In this document: one piece after another, positions 1 through 6,403 of the stretch | Position numbering within the stretch: position 1 is the stretch's first letter | How the letters are laid out: each line of letters starts with the position of its first letter | Assembly: GCA_946480345.1 (NCBI GenBank) | Contig: CAMLJR010000093.1 | Span: 1-11,371 of the forward strand | Source of the DNA: an uncultured Spongiibacteraceae bacterium | Lineage (GTDB): Bacteria; Pseudomonadota; Gammaproteobacteria; Pseudomonadales; CAMLJR01 | Length of the DNA stretch: 11,371 bases | Reading direction: 5' to 3' | Notes under the pieces: model-generated | What the model saw: only the letters and a program-made list of their open reading frames with translations | Databases searched by the model: none | Told to the model about the DNA's origin: nothing | Made by a program: the position numbers and the translations under genes

Positions 1-338
1 TTACCCGCCGCATCGCCGCCATCGTGACCGTGCAGCAGTACGACCCGCGTCGATGCAATATTCAGCGCGAGGCGCAGCAGTGTCGCGACCAACAGCATGG
101 TGGGGAAAACCGCGAAATCGAGCGGCCGCAGCGAATACACCGCCACCAGCAGGATGACAATCGACAACGCGATATTGAATGAGAAAAATATGTCGAGCAG
201 CAGCGGCGGCACCGGCAGCGTCATCATGCCGAGCAGTGCCAGCACGATAATCGGAATGCCGAGATTGCCGCGCCCGAGTCCGCGCAGGTTCGTCAGAAAT
301 GACGGTTGGGAATTGATTGCCGCTCTTGCCATGCGCAT
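1..338 (-). CDS. flhA: FlhA, flagellar export gate protein (N-terminal part, cut by window edge)
   Basis: FlhA is the large inner-membrane subunit of the flagellar type III export gate; its membrane domain takes part in proton-driven export and its cytoplasmic domain docks substrates and chaperones. The window shows 112 codons; the rest lies beyond position 1. Residues 28-48 and 50-69 look like the first two membrane helices. The segment from RPLDFAVFPT (71-80) through LLRLALNIASTRVVLL (87-102) is the highly conserved FHIPEP-family signature near the N-terminus. The start is ATG at 338; a second in-frame ATG at 332 is the alternative. An in-frame TAA at 353-351 rules out a longer protein. There is no strong Shine-Dalgarno. 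It lies 98 bp after flhB and has its own sigma-54-like promoter, so it can probably be transcribed separately. The family assignment is very secure; only the exact start is uncertain. Confidence 0.96.
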   Translation of the reverse strand, partial: MRMARAAINSQPSFLTNLRGLGRGNLGIPIIVLALLGMMTLPVPPLLLDIFFSFNIALSIVILLVAVYSLRPLDFAVFPTMLLVATLLRLALNIASTRVVLLHGHDGGDAAG

Positions 339-357
339 GCACCAGTCAAATTATCGA

Positions 358-375
358 CGCGAATTAAGCTTCGCG
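358..375 (-). repeat. Hairpin in the flhA leader
   Basis: Perfect 6-bp arms CGCGAA/TTCGCG with a 6-base spacer, about 20 bases before the flhA start. If the sigma-54 site at 385-401 is real, transcription would begin near 374, placing this stem-loop at the very 5' end of the mRNA. It could protect the transcript or affect translation; that role is inference. Confidence 0.4.
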
Positions 376-384
376 AAGGGTTAG

Positions 385-401
385 TGCAAACGGCTCTCCA
401 A
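385..401 (-). promoter_or_regulatory. Candidate sigma-54 promoter for flhA
   Basis: The minus strand reads TTGGAGAGCCGTTTGCA. The GG (399-398) and GC (387-386) have the 12-base offset required for sigma-54 -24/-12 elements, and the -12 half TTGCA is perfect. The -24 half is imperfect (TGGAGAG against TGGCACG). The expected start is near 374, giving a leader of about 36 bases to flhA. flhA has an RpoN-dependent promoter in Pseudomonas, which supports the call. It is the weakest of the four sigma-54 matches. Confidence 0.5.
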
Positions 402-436
402 CTTTTGCGTTTTACGTTTAATCGCCCGCTAATTGG

Positions 437-1588
437 CTAAACGCGCTTACCCTTCTGGTCGAACATCATGTCCTGCGGTATTGGCAATTCATCCGGCAAC
501 TGCGGTTTGCGGCCTTGGCCGGCACGCCACGTTTTGATCTGGAAGACATACGCGAGCACTTGCGCGACCGCCATGTACAACGGCGCCGGAATTTCGCGGT
601 CGAGATCGGTGGTGTAGTACAGCGCCCGCGCCAGCATTGGCACCGGTAATAACGGCACTTTGTGCGCATTGCCGATTTCGCGAATTTTCATCGCGATCTG
701 ATCGCTGCCCTTCGCCACGACGATCGGCGCGCCGCCGCGACTGCCGTCGTAGCGCAGCGCAACGGAAAAGTGCTCGGGGTTGGTGATGATCACATCGGCT
801 TTGGGTACCGCTTCCATCATGCGGCGCCGCGCGAATTCGCGTTGAAGTTGACGAATGCGGCCCTTCACCTCGGGGCGGCCTTCCGACTCCTTCATTTCGT
901 CCTTCACTTCCTGCTTGGTCATTTTCAATTTTTTATTGTGATCGAACAGCTGATACGGCACATCGATCAGCGCGATCGCAATCATGCCGCTGCTGACACC
1001 GAGCACCGCCCAAGCCGCCATGCTCCACGCGCTCGCCAACGCGGGTTCCAGCGGTTGAAACGCGAGCGTCAGCAATTGCGCTTTCATCGAATTGATCAGC
1101 ACCACGCCGAGGCCGGCCAACACCAAAAATTTGGCGAGCGATTTCACCAGCTCGACCAGCGCCTGCATCGAAAACATTCGCTGCAAACCGGACATTGGAT
1201 TCAGGCGGCTAGCCTTCGGCATCAACGCCTTGGTCGAAAACAACCAGCCGCCCATCAGGATGGGACCGGCCAATGCGCCGATCAGCAAAAGCACGAGTAA
1301 TGGCAACAATGCATTGCCGACAGAAAATATCGATTGCTGTAGATGTGAGTGCAATAGATTGGTATCGAACGCGACCGCACGCGGCACATCGAGATTGGAA
1401 CGCATTAATTCGCGCAGCGCGTTAGCCAGCGAGGGGCCGTACATGATCAAGCCACCGCTGCCGGTCATCAGCACGAACATCGTATTCAATTCACGCGAAC
1501 GCGCGATCTGGCCTTCCTCGCGCGCTTTTTCGACGCGCTTACCGGTAGCCTCTTCGCTGCGTTCCTGACCGCTTTCGCTTTCCGCCAC
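437..1588 (-). CDS. flhB: FlhB, flagellar export gate protein and substrate-specificity switch
   Basis: FlhB is an inner-membrane export gate subunit whose cytoplasmic domain cleaves itself and, with FliK, switches export from rod/hook to filament proteins. The 383 residues match the family length. The N-terminus (GQERSEEATGKRVEKAREEG, 7-26) is typical. Hydrophobic segments lie at about 33-50, 87-118, 143-166 and 186-212, followed by the KMTKQEVKDEMKESEG linker (222-237). The cleavage motif at 270-273 reads NPEH rather than the common NPTH; the catalytic Asn and Pro and the His remain. The tail after about 355 is proline-rich (PQLPDELPIP). The start is GTG at 1588, with AAGGTGAG just upstream, and it gives the conserved N-terminus. 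It follows an unrelated gene (1772-2293) after a 183-bp gap that holds a sigma-54 promoter and tandem repeats, so it is probably transcribed at least partly on its own. Confidence 0.97.
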   Translation of the reverse strand: MAESESGQERSEEATGKRVEKAREEGQIARSRELNTMFVLMTGSGGLIMYGPSLANALRELMRSNLDVPRAVAFDTNLLHSHLQQSIFSVGNALLPLLVLLLIGALAGPILMGGWLFSTKALMPKASRLNPMSGLQRMFSMQALVELVKSLAKFLVLAGLGVVLINSMKAQLLTLAFQPLEPALASAWSMAAWAVLGVSSGMIAIALIDVPYQLFDHNKKLKMTKQEVKDEMKESEGRPEVKGRIRQLQREFARRRMMEAVPKADVIITNPEHFSVALRYDGSRGGAPIVVAKGSDQIAMKIREIGNAHKVPLLPVPMLARALYYTTDLDREIPAPLYMAVAQVLAYVFQIKTWRAGQGRKPQLPDELPIPQDMMFDQKGKRV

Positions 1589-1672
1589 TCACTCACCTTT
1601 GCGGGTCTAACTACCTGGGAATCAAACCGATGCCGCCGATTTATTGGCGCACTTCGACAATCCAGCAAAGAG

Positions 1673-1688
1673 AGCAACGTCCGTGCCG
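1673..1688 (-). promoter_or_regulatory. Candidate sigma-54 promoter for flhB
   Basis: The minus strand reads CGGCACGGACGTTGCT, which matches the consensus TGGCACG-N4-TTGCW at every defined position except the first base. GG is at 1687-1686 and GC at 1675-1674, with correct spacing. Transcription would begin near 1662, giving a leader of about 74 bases before the GTG of flhB. The 17-bp tandem repeats at 1690-1740 end one base upstream of it. Confidence 0.68.
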
Positions 1689-1689
1689 C

Positions 1690-1740
1690 GACTTAGAGAT
1701 ATCGAAGACTTAGCGGTATCGAAAACTTAGAGGTATCGAA
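1690..1740. repeat. Three tandem 17-bp repeats upstream of the flhB promoter
   Basis: Three adjacent 17-base units on the plus strand: GACTTAGAGATATCGAA (1690-1706), GACTTAGCGGTATCGAA (1707-1723) and AACTTAGAGGTATCGAA (1724-1740). Each differs from the next at two positions. A degenerate fourth copy may continue to about 1759 (TAAGTCGGGATATGGCGAA). The block lies in the 183-bp gap between the 1772-2293 gene and flhB and directly abuts the sigma-54 match at 1673-1688. That position suggests protein-binding sites for an activator or repressor, but this is inference. Confidence 0.8.
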
Positions 1741-1771
1741 TAAGTCGGGATATGGCGAAAAATAATTGCGG

Positions 1772-2293
1772 TTATGCGCAGCGCATTTTTATCGAGGCAG
1801 GAGCGACATTATTACTGGCAGTACGAATCGGAAACGATCGCAATAGTTGTTCAACTTTAGGGCGATGCATTCGATCGACGTCAATGATCAGCAGCACATG
1901 ACCGTGTTCGATCAAATTATAAAAGCGCGCGATTTGACGATCCTGCAGCGCCCTGCCCACCATCGCTCCGAGCCAACTGCCGATCAACGTCGGTGTAAAC
2001 GTGGCTGCCGCAAAGAGCACGAGATTTTGCAGCAGCGATAGCGGCAACAATAAAACCGCTGCGATTGCAGCGAACAAACCGACCAGAAAACCACATAGCG
2101 CGCCGATGGTGCTGCCACGCATAACGCCGATGCGATGCAATGGCGATGTGGAGCGCGAACGGTGGCAATACATCCCCGCGTCGTCCTTGCTGATCACGTG
2201 AAAATTCCACGCGCTGATACCGGCGCTATATAAGGCATCGGCGATGGGTTCGACCATCGCCATTTCGTCGGCAATAAAAAATAGGCGTTTCAT
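1772..2293 (-). CDS. Unrecognised small inner-membrane protein, DUF1269-like architecture
   Basis: A 173-residue protein that is not part of the standard flagellar set. It begins MKRLFFIADEMAMVEPIADAL, an alpha/beta start like that of small proteins that monitor stress or are annotated as DUF1269 membrane proteins. Then come a polar stretch with clustered Arg/His (44-59), a glycine-rich membrane hairpin (about 60-84 and 91-115, with GxxxG-like spacing in GSWLGAMVG), and a soluble C-terminal half (QIARFYNLIEHGHVLLIIDVD, 120-140) resembling a second small ferredoxin-like half. The resemblance comes from remembered architecture, not a search. The start is ATG at 2293 with GGAG seven bases upstream, and that GGAG is inside a 12-bp hairpin. 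It sits between fliR (122-bp gap) and flhB (183-bp gap), and I find no good sigma-54 site before it. Its function is unknown; a link to flagella is suggested only by position. Confidence 0.85.
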   Translation of the reverse strand: MKRLFFIADEMAMVEPIADALYSAGISAWNFHVISKDDAGMYCHRSRSTSPLHRIGVMRGSTIGALCGFLVGLFAAIAAVLLLPLSLLQNLVLFAAATFTPTLIGSWLGAMVGRALQDRQIARFYNLIEHGHVLLIIDVDRMHRPKVEQLLRSFPIRTASNNVAPASIKMRCA

Positions 2294-2297
2294 TCAG

Positions 2298-2348
2298 GCA
2301 CTCCATCGCACTCGAATGGTTTATACACCTTGCACCGCGATGGAGCGC
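2298..2348 (-). promoter_or_regulatory. Hairpin that buries the ribosome-binding site of the 1772-2293 gene
   Basis: In the minus-strand transcript GCGCTCCATCGC (2348-2337) can pair with GCGATGGAGTGC (2309-2298): twelve pairs, one of them G-U, enclosing a 27-base loop. The GGAG at 2304-2301, seven bases before the ATG at 2293, is the only good Shine-Dalgarno and is fully inside the stem. The fold would lower translation unless a protein, RNA or upstream ribosome opens it. The base pairing is visible; the regulatory effect is inference. Confidence 0.55.
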
Positions 2349-2391
2349 TATTCGAATTAGATCGATTGCACATATCGAAATTTGGTTTATA
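2317..2391. repeat. Direct 9-bp repeat TGGTTTATA in the fliR/1772-2293 gap
   Basis: TGGTTTATA occurs at 2317-2325 and again at 2383-2391 (TATAAACCA on the coding strand), 66 bp apart. Each copy lies near a TTCGA or TTCGAT sequence. The first copy is in the loop of the hairpin at 2298-2348. I cannot assign a role; chance similarity in AT-rich spacer DNA is possible. Confidence 0.35.
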
Positions 2392-2415
2392 GCCAGTGGA
2401 GATATTCGATGGTTT

Positions 2416-3186
2416 TTAGGCAATCCAGACACGCATCATCTGTAGAATTTCATCGCTGTAGCGTTCGAAATTCGGCAACACATCGGCCATGCTCGCCCAC
2501 AAGATCAACATGCCAAGCACCAGCATCAGCGGAAAACCAATCGCGAAAATATTTAATTGAGGCGCAGCGCGAGTAATAACGCCGAGCGTGCAATTGATCA
2601 CCAGCAAAGCCGTGACCGCCGGCAGCGCCATTAAGAGCGCTGCCGCGAACATCCAACTCGCCGCGCCGGTAAAACTTTCCAAACGCGCGGAACCGATATT
2701 GGCGGTGATCGGCAGCGTGCGAAAACTTTCCGCCAGCACGTCGATCATCACTAAATGACCGTTGATGCCGAGAAACAGCAGCGTCACCATCATTAAATAA
2801 AATTGCGCGACCGACGTAACGGTGATGCCATTGACGGGATCATTCAACGACGCGAAACCCAAACCCATTTGCATCGCGACGATTTGACCGAACACGACGA
2901 AAGCCTGAATTAACATTTGCAGAAATAATGCGAGGCCCACGCCGATCAATAATTGCTGCACCGCCACCACGACCGCTGCCGGCGACAAGAAATCGAGCTG
3001 AGGGACATTTTCCAGATGCGGCGCCAGCATCATCACGATCAGCAACGCCAATAAAAGTCGCACGCGCGGCGGCACCAATGCGGTGCCCAGTATCGGCGCC
3101 ATCATGCAAAAACCACTGACGCGAATCATTGGCCACATGAATTGGCGGAGCCAGTGTTGCAATGCGGCGATATCGAGTTCGAACAA
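2416..3186 (-). CDS. fliR: FliR, flagellar export gate protein
   Basis: FliR is a polytopic inner-membrane protein that assembles with FliP and FliQ into the helical export gate core. The 256 residues fit the family. It opens with a hydrophobic N-terminus (LRQFMWPMIRVSGFCMMAPI, 13-32), followed by several membrane segments, the conserved ALFLQMLIQAFVVFGQIVAMQMGLG region and FASLNDPVNG. The C-terminal part runs APQLNIFAIGFPLMLVLGML, a family hallmark. The start is unusual: TTG at 3186 gives MFELDIAAL, which fits the family. The only in-frame codons before the upstream TGA are ATT, AAC, AGA and AAG, so TTG (or ATT at 3189) must be used. The Shine-Dalgarno is weak (AAGAGA). It is separated from fliQ by 106 bp, unlike the tight fliO-fliP-fliQ coupling. 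Confidence 0.95.
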   Translation of the reverse strand: MFELDIAALQHWLRQFMWPMIRVSGFCMMAPILGTALVPPRVRLLLALLIVMMLAPHLENVPQLDFLSPAAVVVAVQQLLIGVGLALFLQMLIQAFVVFGQIVAMQMGLGFASLNDPVNGITVTSVAQFYLMMVTLLFLGINGHLVMIDVLAESFRTLPITANIGSARLESFTGAASWMFAAALLMALPAVTALLVINCTLGVITRAAPQLNIFAIGFPLMLVLGMLILWASMADVLPNFERYSDEILQMMRVWIA

Positions 3187-3195
3187 AATGTTTCT

Positions 3196-3296
3196 CTTTC
3201 AGTCCGGAAAGCTTTCTTTCAGCCCGAATGGCTTCTTTCTATCGACCGGGATCTATCGACCCAATTGCTGTTCTATCGGCTGTTTACTGCTTTCAG
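3196..3296. repeat. Interspersed short repeats in the fliQ-fliR gap
   Basis: The 106-bp gap between fliQ and fliR contains TCTATCGACC at 3238-3247 and again at 3252-3261 (14-bp period), with a related TCTATCGGC at 3272-3280. CTTTCAG occurs three times, at 3196-3202, 3216-3222 and 3290-3296, the last overlapping the fliQ stop. A 10-bp palindrome GAAAGCTTTC is at 3207-3216. No promoter with correct spacing was found. The pattern could be protein-binding sites or decayed duplications. Confidence 0.5.
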
Positions 3297-3562
3297 CCAA
3301 TGTAGTGAGTGATGTTCATCAACAAATTATTGGTGAAATCGGTGAGCTTGGTCAGCAGCCACGGGCCGGCCAGCATGATCGCGACGAGCGTAACAATCAG
3401 ACGCGGTAAAAAACTCAACGTCTGCTCGTTAATTTGCGTGGCCGCCTGAAACGTGCTGACCACTAAACCGATAATCAAACCCGGCACGACCAGCACGCTG
3501 ACCATCATGATGACCAGCATCAATGCCTGCGCGAATAAATCGAGAATGACGTCGGGAGACAT
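3293..3562 (-). CDS. fliQ: FliQ, flagellar export gate protein
   Basis: FliQ is a small inner-membrane subunit present in several copies in the FliP5-FliQ4-FliR1 export gate. The 89 residues match the family exactly. Two hydrophobic helices lie at about 13-36 and 54-75, joined by the conserved polar loop STFQAATQINEQTLSFLPR (36-54). The start is ATG at 3562, one base after the fliP TGA, so translation is probably coupled to fliP; the Shine-Dalgarno itself is weak. The following gene, fliR, is 106 bp away. Confidence 0.97.
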   Translation of the reverse strand: MSPDVILDLFAQALMLVIMMVSVLVVPGLIIGLVVSTFQAATQINEQTLSFLPRLIVTLVAIMLAGPWLLTKLTDFTNNLLMNITHYIG

Positions 3563-3563
3563 A

Positions 3564-4376
3564 TCAACCGAAACTCGACACGAGGCTGCCGATGGTCAGC
3601 GCCCAACCGTCAACCAACACGAACAGCATGATTTTGAACGGCAGCGAAATAATTACCGGCGACAACATCATCATACCCATCGCCATCAACACGCTCGCTA
3701 CGACCAGATCGATGATCAAAAACGGAATGAATAACACGAAGCCGATTTGAAAAGCGGTTTTCAATTCGCTGGTGAGAAATGCCGGAGCGAGCACGAAGAA
3801 CGGCACTTCCTGCGGCGTCGCCACGGCGGGCGTGTTGGAGATACGCATAAACAACGCGATATCGGATTCCCGCGTTTGCTTCAACATAAAATCATGGAAT
3901 GGCACCGACGCGCTTTCCAACGCCTGCATCGATGTCATTTTTTCGTTCAGATACGGCTGCAAGGCATCGGTATTCACGCGTTCGAATACCGGCTGCATGA
4001 TGAAAATCGTCAAGAACAGCGAAAGGCCCAGCAGAATTTGATTCGACGGCGCGTTTTGCAAACCAATCGCCTGCCGCAAAATCGATAGCACGATGATGAT
4101 GCGGGTAAATGCCGTCATCATCATCAAAAACGACGGCAGCAATGTCAGCACCGTCATGACGCCGAGAATTTGCAGCGTGACGGTGTAGTCCTGAGTACCG
4201 TTGGGGTTGCTTTTTACCTGCACGGCCGGAATGCCCGGCAGCAGATTGCTGGTTTTCTGTTGATTGGATGAGGGAGGATTTGCCTGCGCATGCGCCACCG
4301 TCGTACCGCAACATACTGCGATTGCGATGAGCAATGGCGCGAACCATCGGGCGAATAAAGCTATCGATGCATTCAT
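3564..4376 (-). CDS. fliP: FliP, flagellar export gate protein
   Basis: FliP is the main membrane subunit of the export gate, five copies of which line the channel. The 270 residues are slightly longer than E. coli FliP. A cleavable signal peptide is visible (hydrophobic 11-25, likely cut after AHA at 28-30), which is usual for FliP. A periplasmic linker follows, then [20 protein letters not shown] (88-107), [20 protein letters not shown] (112-131), the periplasmic loop and the C-terminal [20 protein letters not shown] (217-236). The C-terminus [13 protein letters not shown] (246-258) is characteristic. The ATG at 4376 overlaps the fliO stop (ATGA) and the gene ends one base before fliQ, so fliO-fliP-fliQ are translationally coupled. 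Confidence 0.97.
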   Translation of the reverse strand: MNASIALFARWFAPLLIAIAVCCGTTVAHAQANPPSSNQQKTSNLLPGIPAVQVKSNPNGTQDYTVTLQILGVMTVLTLLPSFLMMMTAFTRIIIVLSILRQAIGLQNAPSNQILLGLSLFLTIFIMQPVFERVNTDALQPYLNEKMTSMQALESASVPFHDFMLKQTRESDIALFMRISNTPAVATPQEVPFFVLAPAFLTSELKTAFQIGFVLFIPFLIIDLVVASVLMAMGMMMLSPVIISLPFKIMLFVLVDGWALTIGSLVSSFG

Positions 4377-4792
4377 TTCGGCCCGACCTGTTGCATGACA
4401 TGCCGAATTTTGTCGCCAAAACTATCCGCGGACGTATCGCTGGCAATGACCGGCTGTTCGAAACGATGCAGCAGATTGACGCGTCCCGGCGCGACGCCAA
4501 CCAATAATTGCTGGCCGCCAATTTCGACGAGCACTACACGTTCGCGCGGCCCCACCGACAAAGCGGCCACGACTTTCATGCTGCGATTGAGCTGCATCGG
4601 CAACCCGCCCATGCGTTTGATAAGCCACCACGCGCCGACTACCAGCGCTAATAAAAATAATATTCCCCACACCATGCCGAGCGGATTTGCGCTTACAGGC
4701 GCAGAGCTGGTTTTAGCCGGCGCATCCGCCGCGCTCGCGAGCGCCGAAAAAAATAACGACAGCGCGATGACTGCGTAAGCGCGCAACGCCAT
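4373..4792 (-). CDS. fliO: FliO, flagellar export assembly protein
   Basis: FliO helps assemble FliP rings in the inner membrane and is not kept in the finished gate. The protein has about 139 residues. The N-terminus is a signal-like segment (residues 5-22, ALAS-AADA), followed by a short polar linker and a strong transmembrane helix (about 40-57, [20 protein letters not shown]). The cytoplasmic part contains the family features [20 protein letters not shown] and [17 protein letters not shown]. The ATG at 4792 overlaps the fliN stop as TGATG; a GTG at 4795, overlapping as GTGA, is the alternative and adds one residue. The 3' end overlaps fliP by four bases. Confidence 0.92.
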   Translation of the reverse strand: MALRAYAVIALSLFFSALASAADAPAKTSSAPVSANPLGMVWGILFLLALVVGAWWLIKRMGGLPMQLNRSMKVVAALSVGPRERVVLVEIGGQQLLVGVAPGRVNLLHRFEQPVIASDTSADSFGDKIRHVMQQVGPK

Positions 4793-5250
4793 CACCGCAA
4801 CTTCTTGATACGTTCGGATGGGCTGATTACATCGGTCATGCGAATACCGAATTTTTCATTGACCACGACGACCTCGCCATGCGCGATCAACGTTCCGTTA
4901 ACCAATACATCGAGCGGTTCGCCGGCAAGACGATCGAGTTCGATCACCGAGCCCTGGTTCAATTGCAGCAGATTGCGAATCGTAATTTCGGTATTGCCAA
5001 CTTCCATCGAAATGCGCACCGGAATATCGAGAATGACATCGAGATCGGGGGCGCCATTGCGCTGCGTGCGTGCAGTAGGATCGAATTCATCGAGCGGCGC
5101 ACGCTCGGCTTGCGGCTTCGGTGCGGCCACCGGCACAGGTGCGGCTCCGTTGAGCAGCGCATCGATATCGTCCTGCTCGTTATCGCCCTGCTCGGCCATG
5201 GCCGCCGCCCATTCCTCGGCCATTTTGTCCTGATCGGTATCGTCGCTCAT
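4792..5250 (-). CDS. fliN: FliN, flagellar motor switch protein
   Basis: FliN forms the lower C-ring with FliM, takes part in rotation switching and docks the FliH-FliI export complex. The 152 residues include a C-terminal SpoA domain (about 70-145: DVILDIPVRISMEVG, IRNLLQLNQGSVIELDRLAG, EPLDVLVNG, VNEKFGIRMTDV). The N-terminal extension has the conserved EEWAAAMAEQ (12-21) and a DDIDALLNG stretch (27-35) very similar to the CheY-binding EIDALLHG of FliM in the preceding gene; a proline/alanine-rich linker follows. The start is ATG at 5250 with GAGGAA six bases upstream. It follows fliM by 68 bp and overlaps fliO at its end. Confidence 0.97.
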   Translation of the reverse strand: MSDDTDQDKMAEEWAAAMAEQGDNEQDDIDALLNGAAPVPVAAPKPQAERAPLDEFDPTARTQRNGAPDLDVILDIPVRISMEVGNTEITIRNLLQLNQGSVIELDRLAGEPLDVLVNGTLIAHGEVVVVNEKFGIRMTDVISPSERIKKLR

Positions 5251-5318
5251 AACGTTTCCTCAACTTGCTTCGCTGGATGACTCGCGTCGTCGTTTCGTTT
5301 TAACGCGTGTCAGCTCAT

Positions 5319-6284
5319 TTAATTGCCACGATCGATTTTATCGAGAATCTGCAACGCGAGATTACCGCGCGACTGCCCTAGCCGGGCGTATAGCACCGGT
5401 ACGCCGTTAGCCGTCAGTATTAATTTTTCGGGAACATCGACTGGAATAACATCGCCCTCTTCGAGATCGATAATATCGCGGAGCGAAATTTCTTTTTCGG
5501 CAATGGTCGTATTCACCTCTACCGCAGCGCCGACCACATCTTCGCGCAACGCACGCACCCAACGCTCGTCGACATCATCGACATCGCTCTGCATACCTGC
5601 ATCGAGTGTTTCGCGAATCGGTTCGATCATCGCGTAGGGCAGCGTGATGTGCATATCGCCGCCACCCCCGTCGAGCTCGACGTGGAATGTGCTCACCACA
5701 ACGACTTCACTCGGGCTGACGATGTTGGCCATCGACGGATTGACTTCGGAGTTCACGTATTCGAACTCGATCGGCACGATCGTTTTCCATGCCTCTTTCA
5801 GATCGACGAACGCCTGTTGCAATACCATTTGCACGACGCGCAATTCGGTCGGAGTAAATTCACGACCTTCGATTTTTGCGTGGCGGCCATCGCCGCCAAA
5901 AAAATTATCGACCAGTTTAAAAACGAGCTTCGCGTCGAGAATGATCAGACCAGTGCCGCGCAAAGGACGCAGCTTCACCATGTTCAAACTGGTCGGCACG
6001 TAGAGTGTATGAACGTATTCGCCAAACTTTTGAATTTGAATACCGCCGACGGCAACATCCGCGCTACGGCGCAATAAATTAAACAGACTGATGCGGGTGT
6101 AACGCGCAAAACGCTCGTTGATCATTTCAAGCGTGGGCATGCGCCCGCGCACGATTCGATCCTGGCTGGTGAGATCGTAGGAGCGCGCTTCGCCGGGTTC
6201 TACGTCCGGATCGGTTTCGACATCGCCATCATCGACGCCGTGCAGCAGCGCATCGATTTCTTCCTGCGATAATAAATCTTGCAC
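5319..6284 (-). CDS. fliM: FliM, flagellar motor switch protein
   Basis: FliM links the MS-ring protein FliG to FliN in the C-ring and binds phosphorylated CheY to reverse rotation. The 321 residues are of normal length. The CheY-P binding motif LSQEEIDALL is at 5-14. The middle domain (about 45-235) holds RFARYTRISLFNLLRR (58-73), the GGDG loop (130-133) and VNPSMANIVSPSEVVVV (181-197). A SpoA domain follows at about 245-318 (EISLRDIIDLEEGDVIPV, GQSRGNLALQI). The start is GTG at 6284; an acidic N-terminus leading straight into the CheY motif supports it. The Shine-Dalgarno is weak (GAGAG). It lies 119 bp after fliL, in an AT-rich spacer without a clear promoter or terminator, so it is probably read from the fliL promoter. 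Confidence 0.97.
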   Translation of the reverse strand: MQDLLSQEEIDALLHGVDDGDVETDPDVEPGEARSYDLTSQDRIVRGRMPTLEMINERFARYTRISLFNLLRRSADVAVGGIQIQKFGEYVHTLYVPTSLNMVKLRPLRGTGLIILDAKLVFKLVDNFFGGDGRHAKIEGREFTPTELRVVQMVLQQAFVDLKEAWKTIVPIEFEYVNSEVNPSMANIVSPSEVVVVSTFHVELDGGGGDMHITLPYAMIEPIRETLDAGMQSDVDDVDERWVRALREDVVGAAVEVNTTIAEKEISLRDIIDLEEGDVIPVDVPEKLILTANGVPVLYARLGQSRGNLALQILDKIDRGN

Positions 6285-6403
6285 TGTCGCTCTCGCTGTT
6301 TTGCTTGCTGTTTATGAAGCGGTTAACGAATTCTTTAGTAACTACGTACTTAGTGTTAGAGACGATATTAATGCATGTTTTCGTTATGCGAACGCGCTTC
6401 GAA

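Noticed and set aside
1..342. 113-codon minus-strand frame at the window edge
   Set aside because: It is frame-shifted relative to flhA, whose conserved sequence is in the frame starting at 338.
662..1300. 212-codon plus-strand frame opposite flhB, His/Arg-rich
   Set aside because: Composition is typical of an out-of-frame reading of a membrane protein gene; flhB is unambiguous on the other strand.
3270..3290. GCCGATAG on the minus strand after fliQ, like a sigma-28 -10 element
   Set aside because: The TAAA lies only six bases upstream instead of about fifteen, so there is no paired -35 element.
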